A program made the position numbers and the translations under genes. From assembly GCA_017470145.1 (NCBI GenBank), contig JAFUFB010000022.1, positions 1 to 64,000 on the forward strand: a stretch of 64,000 bases of DNA. Direction: 5' to 3'. The stretch comes from Clostridia bacterium (GTDB taxonomy: Bacteria > Bacillota > Clostridia > Christensenellales > Aristaeellaceae). The notes beneath the pieces are model-generated. The model saw only the letters and a list, made by a program, of their open reading frames with translations. It made no database searches and was not told the origin of the DNA. This document shows positions 16,722 through 24,628 of this stretch, in pieces (within the stretch, counting starts at the first letter, position 1; every line of letters begins with the position of its first letter).

Positions 16722-18336
16722 TTTGTGTTCCCTCCTTCGGCGTGTATTCCATTTGGGCCGCCATCTCCCGTCCCCGGGCCTTCAGGTTGTCCAAGTAGTC
16801 CCCGCCGTTGTATTCCATGGCTTCCTGTTCGCCGGTGCTGATGCCGGTCTCCATGCGGATCTTCGCCGCGTTGGCCTCCTGAACGGGCTGCACGTGGCCC
16901 TGGCTCGTCCCGATCCATTGGCACCCGCACCAGGCTTCCCGGATCGCCGGGTCGTCGAAGAATCCCGGGGCTTCAATCCGCCCCAGGGCCACCGCCTCCG
17001 CCAGCCATTGCTCGTAGATCGGCTGGTTGAATCGGTCGATGAAGTGTTGCCGGTACCGGCGAACCACCTTCCAGAAGTCCAGCATCGCGCTCCGGCTCGC
17101 TGTGTAGTTGTGGTCGTATCGGTGCATCAGCACCTCGTAGGGAATCTCCATACTGCTGCCGATCATGGTGATCACCTGGCTTACGAAGCTTTCAAACGCG
17201 CTGGGGGCCCGGTTTACGCCCACGTGGTCGATCTTCTTTCCCGGTGGCAGCTCGTAGACATTCCCGTTCCCCAGCTCGATCTTCAGGTCGGAGTCCGTCA
17301 CCTTTTCCTCGGCGGAAATGCTGTCGTTGATTGAGTCAAAGCTGTCGTCCTGGGTTCCGTCGCTGGTGATGAACACGGTCAGCATCGCCGCCACCAGGCT
17401 TGCCGCCAGTTCTCCGTCCATGTATCGGTCGAGTTGCTTTACCTGCTCGATCATCCCGCTGACGAAGGGGATCCCCCGGTGCTGTTCTGGCCGTTCCACG
17501 GTCATCAGGTGCAGCACGTTGACGGCCCCCGTGTCCTTCCCGTAAGCGTCCACCGCTTCCCATTGGATTTCGTCGGGGGTCTCTTCCGCCAATGGGTGAT
17601 AGGTCGCGATGTGGTATCGGATGACTTCGCCGTCCTTGTTGATCTCGATCCCGTCCACGATGCGTCCACCGTTTTCCGTGTTCTCCGCCTCGCTGTCCCC
17701 CGTGCTTTCCGGGGTGCTGATGCGGTCGGCTTCCAGCAATCGGATGGTGGTCTGGTAGGGGTTCCGTCCGTTGGGTTTCATGCCGAACAGAGCGAATACA
17801 TCCCCGCTCACCAGCATGGAGCGGAACGCCAGCTCCTGCATTTCCCAGAAGGTGTTCTGCCTCGTCCAGTCGCACATGGGGCTCTTGGCCCACATCTGGA
17901 ATTCCCGCAGGGTGTTGGCTTGCCATTCCTCGGCGGCTTCCGGGCTCATGCCCAGCACGTCCGCGTCGATCTTCGGTTTGGGTCTTATGCCCCATCCAAC
18001 TACATTGGTGGTCAGCGTCGCCGGAGCGCCCCGCCCCAGTCCGCCCCCCGCGTAGAGGTCGCGGCTTCGGATGCGAAGGAGGCTCCCCTGTAGGTCGATA
18101 TCGTCCTCCGCGCTGCCGCCTCCCGTAATCCAGCCGATCAGGCTGTTCTTCGTCTGGCTGGCTCCGTGGTATCGGTATCCGCTGGCTTGGGCTGTCCGCC
18201 GTCCGCTTTCCGGCTCCTCCCGGTGCCGTTTCCGCTCTCGTTCCTCCCGGGCCTCCTGCATTCGCTGGGCTGCCCCCGGGCTGGCCACGGCGATGATGCG
18301 CTCCCGCAGTTTGGGGGCGGCTCTTTTTTCTGCCAT
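16708..18336 (-). CDS. Portal protein, lambda gpB family
   Basis: The 542-residue protein fits lambda gpB-type portals. It has a basic N-terminus, the central segment with NVVGWGIRPKPKIDADVLG (core NVVGWGIRPKPKID), an ALFGMKPNGRNPYQTTIRLLEADRI region, and the C-terminal SAMLDFWKVVRRYR helix. The dodecameric portal is the DNA entry channel and the terminase docking site. It lies between gpW and the protease/scaffold gene, exactly as in lambda (W-B-C-Nu3-D-E). Confidence 0.92.
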   Translation of the reverse strand: MAEKRAAPKLRERIIAVASPGAAQRMQEAREERERKRHREEPESGRRTAQASGYRYHGASQTKNSLIGWITGGGSAEDDIDLQGSLLRIRSRDLYAGGGLGRGAPATLTTNVVGWGIRPKPKIDADVLGMSPEAAEEWQANTLREFQMWAKSPMCDWTRQNTFWEMQELAFRSMLVSGDVFALFGMKPNGRNPYQTTIRLLEADRISTPESTGDSEAENTENGGRIVDGIEINKDGEVIRYHIATYHPLAEETPDEIQWEAVDAYGKDTGAVNVLHLMTVERPEQHRGIPFVSGMIEQVKQLDRYMDGELAASLVAAMLTVFITSDGTQDDSFDSINDSISAEEKVTDSDLKIELGNGNVYELPPGKKIDHVGVNRAPSAFESFVSQVITMIGSSMEIPYEVLMHRYDHNYTASRSAMLDFWKVVRRYRQHFIDRFNQPIYEQWLAEAVALGRIEAPGFFDDPAIREAWCGCQWIGTSQGHVQPVQEANAAKIRMETGISTGEQEAMEYNGGDYLDNLKARGREMAAQMEYTPKEGTQNAQE

Positions 18337-18351
18337 GCTTTTTGTTCCCCC

Positions 18352-18612
18352 TTATGTGTCCCGGAAAACCACCGCCACCGATCTCGGCGGGGGAGTCCCG
18401 ATTTCGTATTTCCGCAGCTCGCTGCTGAAATAGTTCATCATGTCCTGGGCCTGTTGCAGCGTCAGGAATTTCACCTGTCGGCTCCCGATGGTGTATTCCT
18501 GGGCCTGCCCGTCTATCAGGTCGGTCATGGCCTTTTTGCATAGCTCCACCATGTCCTTGCATTCCTGGTAGCTGTAGGCGTAGTTGATGTATTTTTTGCC
18601 GACGTAGGGCAT
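18352..18612 (-). CDS. Head-tail joining protein gpW-like
   Basis: The 86-residue protein resembles lambda gpW (68 residues): a helix (YQECKDMVELCKKAMTDLI), a short beta hairpin (EYTIGSRQVKF) and a second helix (LQQAQDMMNYFSSEL). GpW binds the portal after DNA packaging and forms the docking site for FII. The gene lies between the large terminase and portal genes, as W does in lambda. Confidence 0.82.
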   Translation of the reverse strand: MPYVGKKYINYAYSYQECKDMVELCKKAMTDLIDGQAQEYTIGSRQVKFLTLQQAQDMMNYFSSELRKYEIGTPPPRSVAVVFRDT

Positions 18613-18654
18613 CGCGCTTCGCCTCCTGCCTTGCCCGCTTTTTCGAAAATTTGG

Positions 18655-18690
18655 GCAAAAGAAATCCCCCTCCCCGTCAGGGGAGAGGGT
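18655..18690 (-). terminator. Terminator-like hairpin after large terminase gene
   Basis: On the minus strand CCCTCTCCCC pairs with GGGGAGGGGG (one wobble) across a 4-base loop and is followed by ATTTCTTTT. It lies 3 bp after the terminase stop, so it probably lowers the amount of transcript reaching the portal and capsid genes or protects the upstream mRNA. Confidence 0.7.
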
Positions 18691-18692
18691 TT

Positions 18693-20537
18693 TTATATTT
18701 TGATCCCGCTGGAAATCAGCCCTTTGGGCTTTTTGGGCTTTCCAATCGGGGCCGCCCGCTGAATGGTCGCCTCGCCGTAGAGCCGCCGCTCGTAGGCATC
18801 CAGGTCAATTTTGAATCCCTTGAAGGCGCACCGTGCGTAGTTGCAGCAGTCCAGGGGTTCGTTCCGCTCGTAGATCTTGACCCATTCCATCACGTATACG
18901 CCCCGCTTCTTCACGGGCTTTTCCATCTCGGAGATGAGCCCTTTGAAGTAATGCTCGTCGTATCCCGCGTCCTCGTTGTCCGGGTAGTGCATATATCGGG
19001 GCCCCGGCTCCGTGATTCCCGCGTTGTACAGGATGTCCCGTTTCCCGCTCATGACGTTCAGCAGGAACAGGTTCAGCCCCTTCTTCGTGCTCTTCGTGTG
19101 CCGTACCAGGGTGCCCGTCTCCTTGTTCTCGCCCCGAATGGGGTAGATGCGCTTCATCCGCCGCATGGCGCAGTGTTCCACCACGCTGTCGTAGAAGTGG
19201 CCCCCCGCGTCCATGAAGGTCACGGCGGCTTTCATGGTCTTCCCGTTTTCCAGCCGCCATCCCCGGTCCAGCAGTGCGTCCACCTGCTCCCAGGTGCTTT
19301 CCTCGTCCGCCCGTCCGGGGATTACGCCGTATTGGATCCCCCAGCTCTCGTCCTTCCGGCCCCAGCCCTTCACTTCATATTCGAGCCGGTTGTCCTGGGT
19401 GTCGATCCCGATGGTGATGACAAGCACCCCCTTCGGTACCTCCGCCTCGTAGTGTTCCCGCCGCAGGTACATTCCCTCCGGTAGGATCGTCCGCTCCTTG
19501 TGCTCGTAGGGGAGGCCCAGCTCCAGGTTGTAGAAGGTCTTCAGCATTTCCGGGTCGTCTTTCCCGTCCAGAAATTTCTGGCAGATCTCCTTCCAGGTCG
19601 CCCAGGGGCTGCTGAAGGAGGTCAGGTGAAAGCTCCGGTGCCCCGCCTTTTGTAATGCCTCCGGGTTGTAGGCAACCCATTTGGCCGGGGCCCGTTTCGC
19701 CTCCCATTCCTCCATTTCCCCGCCGCATTTGGGGCATCTCCAGCGAACGTTTCCAACCTCGTATTCCTTCTGGTTCTCGTTGACAATTCGTTCCGTCTTC
19801 TCGAATCGGATGTCGTCGAACTGGATAGAGCTGTGCTCTCCGCAGTGCTTGCAGGTGATTTCCCATTCCTCCTGGGTGCCGTGCAGGAATTCTTTGTAGA
19901 TTCGGCTCGTCGCCTTGATGGTAGGGGTGCTGGTGCAAACCCGCTTCGCCCCGCTGCCGAAGGTCTGCGTCCGCTTCATGGCCAGTTTCACAGGGTCGCC
20001 TTCCACTCCCGCGCTGGCCGGGTATCCGTCCACCTCGTCCATGAACAGGATTTTGATGGGGCGGCTCTTCAACCCGCCAGGGCTCATGGCTCCCGTCAGG
20101 CTGATGAATCCCCCGGGGAATTTTTTCATCAGGATGGTGTTGGCGTTCCCGCCGAAAACCTTCTCCTTCAGCACGGGGGTTGCCTCGATGTCCGGGGCCA
20201 GCCGTTCCTTGCTGTAGTTCTCCGCGTCGTCCTCCGCAGGCATGACCAGCAGGCAGGGCCCCGGCTTCTGGTCGATGGTGTAGCCAATCATGTTGCTCAT
20301 CATGACGGTCTTGCCGATCTGCGCCCCCGTCATGAAGGTGATGTCGTGCACGCCCCTTTGGGAAAAAGCGTCCATCATCTCCCGCTGGTAGGGGGCTCTG
20401 TCCGTGTGCCATTTGCCCCTTTCGCTGCTGCCCATTCCCGCCAGCCGCCGGTGCTTGTCCGCCCATTCGGAAACGGTCATGTCGCTGGGCGGGCGGAACA
20501 TGCTCAGCGTCACCCGCTTTAGCTCTCCCAGCGTCAT
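18693..20537 (-). CDS. Terminase large subunit, lambda gpA family
   Basis: The 614-residue protein matches gpA-type large terminases. FMTGAQIGKTVMM (about residue 70) is the ATPase Walker A-like loop, and IKILFMDEVDGYP (about residue 165) is Walker B. Two Cys pairs (CKHCGEH and CPKCGG) are typical of this family's central region. The C-terminal nuclease domain has VTFMDAGGHFYDS. It cuts concatemers and powers DNA into the prohead, probably at cos sites as in lambda. The start overlaps the small terminase stop by 4 bp. Confidence 0.93.
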   Translation of the reverse strand: MTLGELKRVTLSMFRPPSDMTVSEWADKHRRLAGMGSSERGKWHTDRAPYQREMMDAFSQRGVHDITFMTGAQIGKTVMMSNMIGYTIDQKPGPCLLVMPAEDDAENYSKERLAPDIEATPVLKEKVFGGNANTILMKKFPGGFISLTGAMSPGGLKSRPIKILFMDEVDGYPASAGVEGDPVKLAMKRTQTFGSGAKRVCTSTPTIKATSRIYKEFLHGTQEEWEITCKHCGEHSSIQFDDIRFEKTERIVNENQKEYEVGNVRWRCPKCGGEMEEWEAKRAPAKWVAYNPEALQKAGHRSFHLTSFSSPWATWKEICQKFLDGKDDPEMLKTFYNLELGLPYEHKERTILPEGMYLRREHYEAEVPKGVLVITIGIDTQDNRLEYEVKGWGRKDESWGIQYGVIPGRADEESTWEQVDALLDRGWRLENGKTMKAAVTFMDAGGHFYDSVVEHCAMRRMKRIYPIRGENKETGTLVRHTKSTKKGLNLFLLNVMSGKRDILYNAGITEPGPRYMHYPDNEDAGYDEHYFKGLISEMEKPVKKRGVYVMEWVKIYERNEPLDCCNYARCAFKGFKIDLDAYERRLYGEATIQRAAPIGKPKKPKGLISSGIKI

Positions 20538-21049
20538 TCTTCCGTTTCCTCCTCCTGGGCCTTTTCCGTCCCGGTCTCCGGCAAGGGCATCTCGCTCATC
20601 AGGCTCATGGCGTCCCGAATCTCCCGCTCAATCTTCTCTTCGATGATTTCCGCGTCCCCGATCATCACCAGGGAGGCCGCCACCTTGGAGGGCAGGGCAT
20701 TGAATCGATCCGCCACCGTCGCCGCGATGTTGCTCCATATCGGGGCCAGTTCGCTGATGGGCACCAGCTCGTTCTTCATCCGGCTGACCTCGATGCGGGT
20801 TTTCTCCATCTTCACGGCCTCATGCTTGGCCTTGATGGCGCTCAGCTCTTCGCTTTCCGCCTCGGCGGCTTGCGCGTTGTAGGCCGCCCACCTTTGGATG
20901 AATAGCGCCAGGCTGTATTTCTTTTCGTCCTGCTCGCTCTTGACGAAAAGCTTTTCCCGCTCCGGCAAGGCCATGTCGATTTCGTGCAGTCGCCGATAGG
21001 AGTATCCGCTCAGGGAGGCCAGTTCCTTCTTCGTCAGGGCCTGATCCAT
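20534..21049 (-). CDS. Terminase small subunit (gpNu1-like)
   Basis: The 171-residue protein begins with a DNA-binding helix-turn-helix-like segment (LTKKELASLSGYSYRRLHEI), followed by a long helical, coiled-coil region (about 60-115) and an acidic C-terminus (ETGTEKAQEEETEE) that would bind the large subunit. This is the lambda gpNu1 plan. It recognises the packaging site. It is translationally coupled to the large subunit gene through a 4-bp overlap. Confidence 0.8.
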   Translation of the reverse strand: MDQALTKKELASLSGYSYRRLHEIDMALPEREKLFVKSEQDEKKYSLALFIQRWAAYNAQAAEAESEELSAIKAKHEAVKMEKTRIEVSRMKNELVPISELAPIWSNIAATVADRFNALPSKVAASLVMIGDAEIIEEKIEREIRDAMSLMSEMPLPETGTEKAQEEETEE

Positions 21050-21061
21050 CTTGCCCCTCCC

Positions 21062-21706
21062 TTATTTCCCGAACATGTACAGGAAGTTGCGCTCCAGCCG
21101 GTCTCCCGCCTTTTCCAGCAGCGCGTCCTGCACCCTGGGGGCCGCTCGGTTCAGCGGCATCTGGGGTACGCCCAATCCAACTACGCGGATGATGGGCAGT
21201 CGCGCCTTTCCCTTCCGAGTGAAGGCCACGGTGCCCTTCTTGTTGTTGGGCAGGAAGGGAGGGTTGCCGCCCAGCCGGTCAGGCATCTTCGCGGGCAGTC
21301 GCGAGCGTCCCGTCCGCACGATGCTGGAGCTTACGCCCTTTTGCAGCTTGTATGCCTTGAATCGTCCGCCAATGGTGCCCTTGTGGCTCTTGAGAGGGAT
21401 CTTGCAGGTCACGGGGAATCCGCCGCCAAAGCTCAGCTGATAGTGGCCGATATTGCTCTTGACCCACTGTTGCGTAACCACGTAGTCCTTCGTCGTCTCC
21501 TGGCCGATTACGGTCTTGGCCCGTTTGCCAACCTCGTTGAACGTCCGGTACATCAGCTTTTCGAATTGCGGTTGCGTCAGCACGTTCCGGCAAAGCTCCA
21601 TCTTTCCCTTCAGGTCGGTCATGTCCACCTTCAGAACCACGTTCCCGTTAATAAAGCTCCGCGTCCTTCTCCCTCCTTTCGCCGTTCTGCCCCGTCCCCG
21701 CGTCAT
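21062..21706 (-). CDS. Minor tail protein Z-like (tail completion)
   Basis: The 214-residue, strongly basic protein resembles lambda gpZ. It has an N-terminal helix with FNEVGKRAKTVIGQET, a basic middle, then PIIRVVGLGVPQMPL and a helical C-terminus. GpZ helps join the tail to the head and position the DNA end. In lambda the gene lies after FII, but here it is the first gene of the late operon, before the terminase. The family call is good by pattern. The unusual place is noted in the findings. Confidence 0.68.
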   Translation of the reverse strand: MTRGRGRTAKGGRRTRSFINGNVVLKVDMTDLKGKMELCRNVLTQPQFEKLMYRTFNEVGKRAKTVIGQETTKDYVVTQQWVKSNIGHYQLSFGGGFPVTCKIPLKSHKGTIGGRFKAYKLQKGVSSSIVRTGRSRLPAKMPDRLGGNPPFLPNNKKGTVAFTRKGKARLPIIRVVGLGVPQMPLNRAAPRVQDALLEKAGDRLERNFLYMFGK

Positions 21707-21728
21707 GCGAGAGGGCCCGTTTGAGGAT

Positions 21729-21761
21729 AAAAAAACAGCGGCGAATTGCTTCGTCGCTGTT
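21729..21761 (-). terminator. Rho-independent terminator before late operon
   Basis: On the minus strand AACAGCGACGA pairs with TTCGCCGCTGTT (one mismatch), followed by a run of seven T. It lies between the late-regulator gene and the gpZ-like gene and probably ends the early transcript, so late genes need their own promoter or antitermination. Confidence 0.85.
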
Positions 21762-21811
21762 CCTCTACCTCTTGCGATGTTACCATCCTACCACACAACC
21801 CGTCCATTTTG

Positions 21812-21856
21812 GCCATTTTAACACATTTTTAATATTTGCTACATATAATATTAACA
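21812..21856 (-). promoter_or_regulatory. AT-rich inverted repeat, possible late-promoter control site
   Basis: TTAATATT (21829-21836) and AATATTAA (21847-21854) form a perfect inverted repeat with a 10-base spacer, in an AT-rich island within otherwise GC-rich DNA. A TTAAAAT -10-like box lies just downstream on the minus strand. It precedes the late operon and follows the gene for the likely late regulator, so it is a fair candidate for that regulator's binding site. The terminator at 21729-21761 lies between this site and the first late gene, which complicates this reading. Confidence 0.4.
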
Positions 21857-21858
21857 TT

Positions 21859-22365
21859 TTAATCCTTTACTACATACTTTTCATCCCAATTAACGTGCTT
21901 CATATCTTCCGCCTGTTCAATCCTGGCGCAGCAGTCGGCGTAGGCCCATTTCTTCATATTCAGCCGCTCCATGATGTCCTTCCGGTTCATCCCCAGCATG
22001 TATTTCATCGTCACGAAGGTTCGCATTTTCGGGTAGGGGATCCCGTTCAGAATCTCCTCCGCCTCCAACAGCTCCTCTATGTATCCCTTCCGCTCCGTTT
22101 CATATTTGCCCTCGATTTCCTCAATGGCCGCCAGATCCTCCTCCAGGCCCTTGACCGTGCCGCCGCCCCCGGGCATCCCCGTGATGCGCTGCGTCATGTT
22201 CCATAGCCTGTCCTGCTGCCACATCCGCTTTTGCTCCGCCGCGCTCACGTCCTGCACTGCGTATAGCATCCGCGTCAGTTTCGGAATGTCCCGATTCTTG
22301 ACCACCACCGGCCCGCTGTTCCGTTCCGCTTCGCCCATCGCGCCCTCCAATGATTTTTCTTTCAT
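21859..22365 (-). CDS. Late transcription regulator, ArpU / sigma-70 region 4-like
   Basis: The 168-residue protein has a long helical middle (about 65-115) and a C-terminal helix-turn-helix (MKYMLGMNRKDIMERLNMKK) like the sigma region 4 fold of ArpU-type phage regulators. These proteins end the early module and switch on late genes. An internal ATG at 22338 is preceded by GGAGGG and may be the true start, because no ribosome binding site precedes 22365. It stands directly before the late operon. Confidence 0.72.
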   Translation of the reverse strand: MKEKSLEGAMGEAERNSGPVVVKNRDIPKLTRMLYAVQDVSAAEQKRMWQQDRLWNMTQRITGMPGGGGTVKGLEEDLAAIEEIEGKYETERKGYIEELLEAEEILNGIPYPKMRTFVTMKYMLGMNRKDIMERLNMKKWAYADCCARIEQAEDMKHVNWDEKYVVKD

Positions 22366-22380
22366 TATAAGCGCGATTTT

Positions 22381-22670
22381 TTATCTATCAATGCTTAATA
22401 AAGCCGCTGCCCATCAGTGCCCGTCACCGCTCCGCTTATCCTCCGCTTTTCATCGCCCCGCCTTTCCGTGGCAAATCAAATCATCGCTCATCCTCTGCCG
22501 TTCCATGCTTCGCCCATCCATCGCAAATCCATGCTTGACGCAGCTTTGCTATTCCATTGCCGGTCGCCGCGAGGCCCTGCCTCTCCATGGCGATGCTTCT
22601 CCATCCGTTCCTCGCCCTTTCTTCGCAGATTCAACCCAATCAATGCTGTGCCACTCCGATGCAGGGCTGT
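22381..22670 (-). repeat. Degenerate purine-rich repeat spacer, early operon (copy 1)
   Basis: No gene is seen in this spacer. The minus strand is made of loose units such as GCATGGA, GCGATGGA, GGAACGGCAGAGGAT and GGGCACTGATGGGC. The last two recur exactly or nearly at 31414-31460 and 24607-24620. The spacer lies within the early operon, so it would be transcribed as mRNA between genes. Confidence 0.6.
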
Positions 22671-22973
22671 TCACCGCCCTTCTGCTCCGTTCCGTTGCGT
22701 TTCCTGACAAATAGCACAGTTGCATGGCGTGTTATCCACAATATCGTTCATGATCAGGAAGGCGCTTTTGTGCGTTCCCGTTTTCGCTTTCCGCTTCAAA
22801 AACGAAAACGTTTTCGTTTTTGGCTCATTCCGCTGTTGGCTTTCCGCCTGTACTCGCCGCAGAATTTCCAGCGCCATCGCCGCCTTGTCCGGCGGTGCTT
22901 CCTTCATCCCGTAGGCCCTGCCCGTCGCCGGTACCGGCTCCGTTGCCGCTTCCGTTTTCGCCTCCGTTTCCAC
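22671..22973 (-). CDS. Small Cys-containing phage protein, overlapping gene
   Basis: A 100-residue frame from a GTG at 22973 with AAGGAGGAG ten bases upstream. It starts inside the preceding gene and overlaps it by 149 bp in another frame. The C-terminal half (MALEILRRVQ, TCNCAICQETQ-like NCAICQ) looks genuinely coding, with a CxC.xC-type cluster. Start choice is uncertain; a later ATG at 22907 is possible. Function unknown. A perfect DnaA box lies within the gene. Confidence 0.5.
   Translation of the reverse strand: METEAKTEAATEPVPATGRAYGMKEAPPDKAAMALEILRRVQAESQQRNEPKTKTFSFLKRKAKTGTHKSAFLIMNDIVDNTPCNCAICQETQRNGAEGR
22732..22740 (+). promoter_or_regulatory. Perfect DnaA-box sequence TTATCCACA
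   Basis: The nine bases match the consensus DnaA box exactly. It lies about 1 kb from the TTATCC-type repeat array in the initiator gene. A chance match is possible in a window this long, so the link to phage replication is only suggested by closeness. Confidence 0.4.
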
Positions 22974-23229
22974 CCTTCTCCCGCTCCTCCTTCTCCGCGT
23001 TCATAATCTTCAGAATCCCCTGGTAATATTTCTTGTAGTGGTTGAACATCTTCTCATGCCCTCCGGCCTTTTGCCGATAGAAGTTCAGCGCTTTGATGAT
23101 CAACTCTGTTTCGGAATATTGCCAGTTGCGTATTTTCCGCCCGTCCTTTTCCCCGCTCTTGCTCTGCATCGCTTCCAGCAGGTGCTGGTAGGGCACCCCG
23201 TATTTTCCCTCGAATTCCCGCAGCGTCAA
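22825..23229 (-). CDS. Phage replication-region protein, unknown, Gly-rich tail
   Basis: A 134-residue protein with a TTG start that overlaps the stop of the initiator gene (TTGA), which suggests coupling. The N-terminal half (about 1-85) is charged and helical (FNHYKKYYQGILKIMN). The rest is Gly/Asn/Ser/Thr-rich and low in complexity and overlaps the next gene in another frame. By place it may be a helicase loader or replication accessory protein, but no family motif is visible. Confidence 0.6.
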   Translation of the reverse strand: MTLREFEGKYGVPYQHLLEAMQSKSGEKDGRKIRNWQYSETELIIKALNFYRQKAGGHEKMFNHYKKYYQGILKIMNAEKEEREKGGNGGENGSGNGAGTGDGQGLRDEGSTAGQGGDGAGNSAASTGGKPTAE

Positions 23230-24209
23230 CCGTACGTCGCCGCCCTTTCCTGGCTGAATGCGTCAATCTCTGCCATTGCGTCCCCGACATACATTCCCGC
23301 GTCCCCGCTACCGCTGGCCGCCCGGAATAGCATCACGTATTTCTCCGCGTCCGTCTGGCTGTGAACATGGTGCTCCTTCCAGTCGTTCAGCGTCTTGATG
23401 GCGTATCCCAGCGGGTTTCCCGCCCCGCCTTCCGCCGCCAGTCGAATTGCATAGCCAATCACGCCTTCCCCGAATCCCCAGCTTAATTCCTGCAATAGGC
23501 CGATCTTGTCCGCCGTCGCCGGGTTCATCCGGGCCCCGAAGCATTGCGCCCAGGCCGCCATAGCTTCCTCCCTGCTTCGTGGATAAATCGCCGGTTCGCC
23601 GTTGCCGCCCGCCCCCGCAGATCCTCTCGCGCCCGCGTGTGTGCGCCGTTGGTCGTCTTCTTCTTCGTCTTCTTCGTCTATATAATTTTTCTTTGGATTA
23701 TATTTATATATATTTCTTTCGTTTATAGATCTGTCCCCCATGTTATCCCCTGTGTTATCCTGCACCTTACCCCCGATGTTATCCCTTATGTTATCCCTTA
23801 TCTTGCCCCCTATGTTATCCCCTATGTTATCCGTTTTCAGCGGATAACCCGCCGTATTGTCGTCAAAAAAAGGAGTAGGGGAGGTCTTTCTCGTTTCTTC
23901 CGGGAAGAAGTAATTCATCTTGTATAGGGGAGAGCTCTTGTTCTTGTCCCCTGGCTTAAAGTCGATCAGTTTTTTCTGTTTCAGTCCATTCCGCGCCCGC
24001 GCCATTGCGTCAAAGCCCATAGGGCAGTACATGAGCACTCGGTCATTCCCGATGGGGATGAATTCGCCAGGCCAATCATTTCCTGTTGCCCGCGCGTTCA
24101 TGATGTGCATCAGCGCGTACCACAACAGCCGCTCGTTGGCCGTGATCTTTTCATCTGCCGCATACTCGATAAACCGCATGTGTTCACGCACATAATTGAC
24201 AATCGGCAT
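23226..24209 (-). CDS. Phage replication initiator (DnaD/lambda O-like organisation)
   Basis: The 327-residue protein has an N-terminal winged-helix-like part (about 15-85, with FDAMARARNGLKQKKLIDF). An Asn/Asp/Gly/Ile repeat (about 120-155, DNIG units) is followed by an acidic linker (IDEEDEEEDD) and a C-terminal helical domain (about 215-300) like DnaD-type replication proteins. The repeat region is encoded by a 12-bp DNA array followed by an AT-rich stretch, as in lambda O, whose gene contains the origin. A perfect inverted repeat lies 27 bp before the start. Confidence 0.78.
   Translation of the reverse strand: MPIVNYVREHMRFIEYAADEKITANERLLWYALMHIMNARATGNDWPGEFIPIGNDRVLMYCPMGFDAMARARNGLKQKKLIDFKPGDKNKSSPLYKMNYFFPEETRKTSPTPFFDDNTAGYPLKTDNIGDNIGGKIRDNIRDNIGGKVQDNTGDNMGDRSINERNIYKYNPKKNYIDEEDEEEDDQRRTHAGARGSAGAGGNGEPAIYPRSREEAMAAWAQCFGARMNPATADKIGLLQELSWGFGEGVIGYAIRLAAEGGAGNPLGYAIKTLNDWKEHHVHSQTDAEKYVMLFRAASGSGDAGMYVGDAMAEIDAFSQERAATYG
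23676..23848 (-). repeat. In-gene iteron array, inverted repeat and AT-rich stretch: candidate phage origin
   Basis: GTTATCC (plus strand) occurs at 23742, 23754, 23778, 23790, 23814 and 23826, with spacings of 12, 24, 12, 24 and 12 bp; degenerate copies fill the two gaps. The last copy forms a perfect inverted repeat, GTTATCCG-N7-CGGATAAC (23826-23848). On the other side, 23676-23731 is nearly all A and T. Direct repeats beside an AT-rich unwinding stretch inside the initiator gene is the lambda ori layout. Confidence 0.72.
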
Positions 24210-24235
24210 AATCGTATGCTTCCTTTCCTTCGGCT

Positions 24236-24269
24236 CAATATGCCAGGGATGTAAATCCCTGGCATATTG
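24236..24269. repeat. Perfect 15-bp inverted repeat before initiator gene
   Basis: CAATATGCCAGGGAT and ATCCCTGGCATATTG are exact complements around GTAA. On the minus strand no T-run follows, so this is not a normal terminator. It lies between a small gene and the initiator gene and ends about 12 bases before the AAGGAAAGGAAG ribosome binding site. It may be an operator or an mRNA hairpin that tunes initiator synthesis. Confidence 0.75.
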
Positions 24270-24295
24270 GCCTTATTAGTCGTGTCTCAATGGGC

Positions 24296-24469
24296 TTATC
24301 TGCAAGCCCCGGAGGCGGCGGTCGCCCGCTTCCGGCTTTCCCGCCAGGCGAAGCTTACCGCGTGAATCAGGCAGGGCTTCTCCCGCCGCTGAACCATCTT
24401 CACCAATTCCTCTTCCAGCTCCTGGGCCTTTTTCTCGTATTCCGCCCGTGCCCGATTTTTCGCGTTCAT
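24296..24469 (-). CDS. Small phage protein (57 aa), basic helical
   Basis: The ATG at 24469 follows GGAGG with a 7-base spacer. The product is a highly charged helix (RARAEYEKKAQELEEELVKM) with a basic C-terminus ending GACR. Function unknown. It is the gene before the replication initiator in the early operon. An upstream 20-codon frame ending in a TGA that overlaps this ATG (about 24470-24530) may be a leader or a fragment. Confidence 0.65.
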   Translation of the reverse strand: MNAKNRARAEYEKKAQELEEELVKMVQRREKPCLIHAVSFAWRESRKRATAASGACR

Positions 24470-24628
24470 CCCGCCGCCTCCTTCTGTTCCGTTGCTCCGC
24501 TCCGCGTTTCCAGCCTGAGCTGCGCCATCTCAATGCGTATCTGTAAGATGCCATGCCGTTACGCAGCGCATCTTCTCGGCGCCCTTCCGCAGCGCGTCGC
24601 CGCTTGGCCCATCAGTGCCCCCGCGCCC

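Noticed and set aside
23737-23848. CRISPR array, because of regularly spaced repeats
   Set aside because: The units are only 7-12 bp, there are no unique spacers of 30 bp, no cas genes, and the array lies inside an open reading frame.
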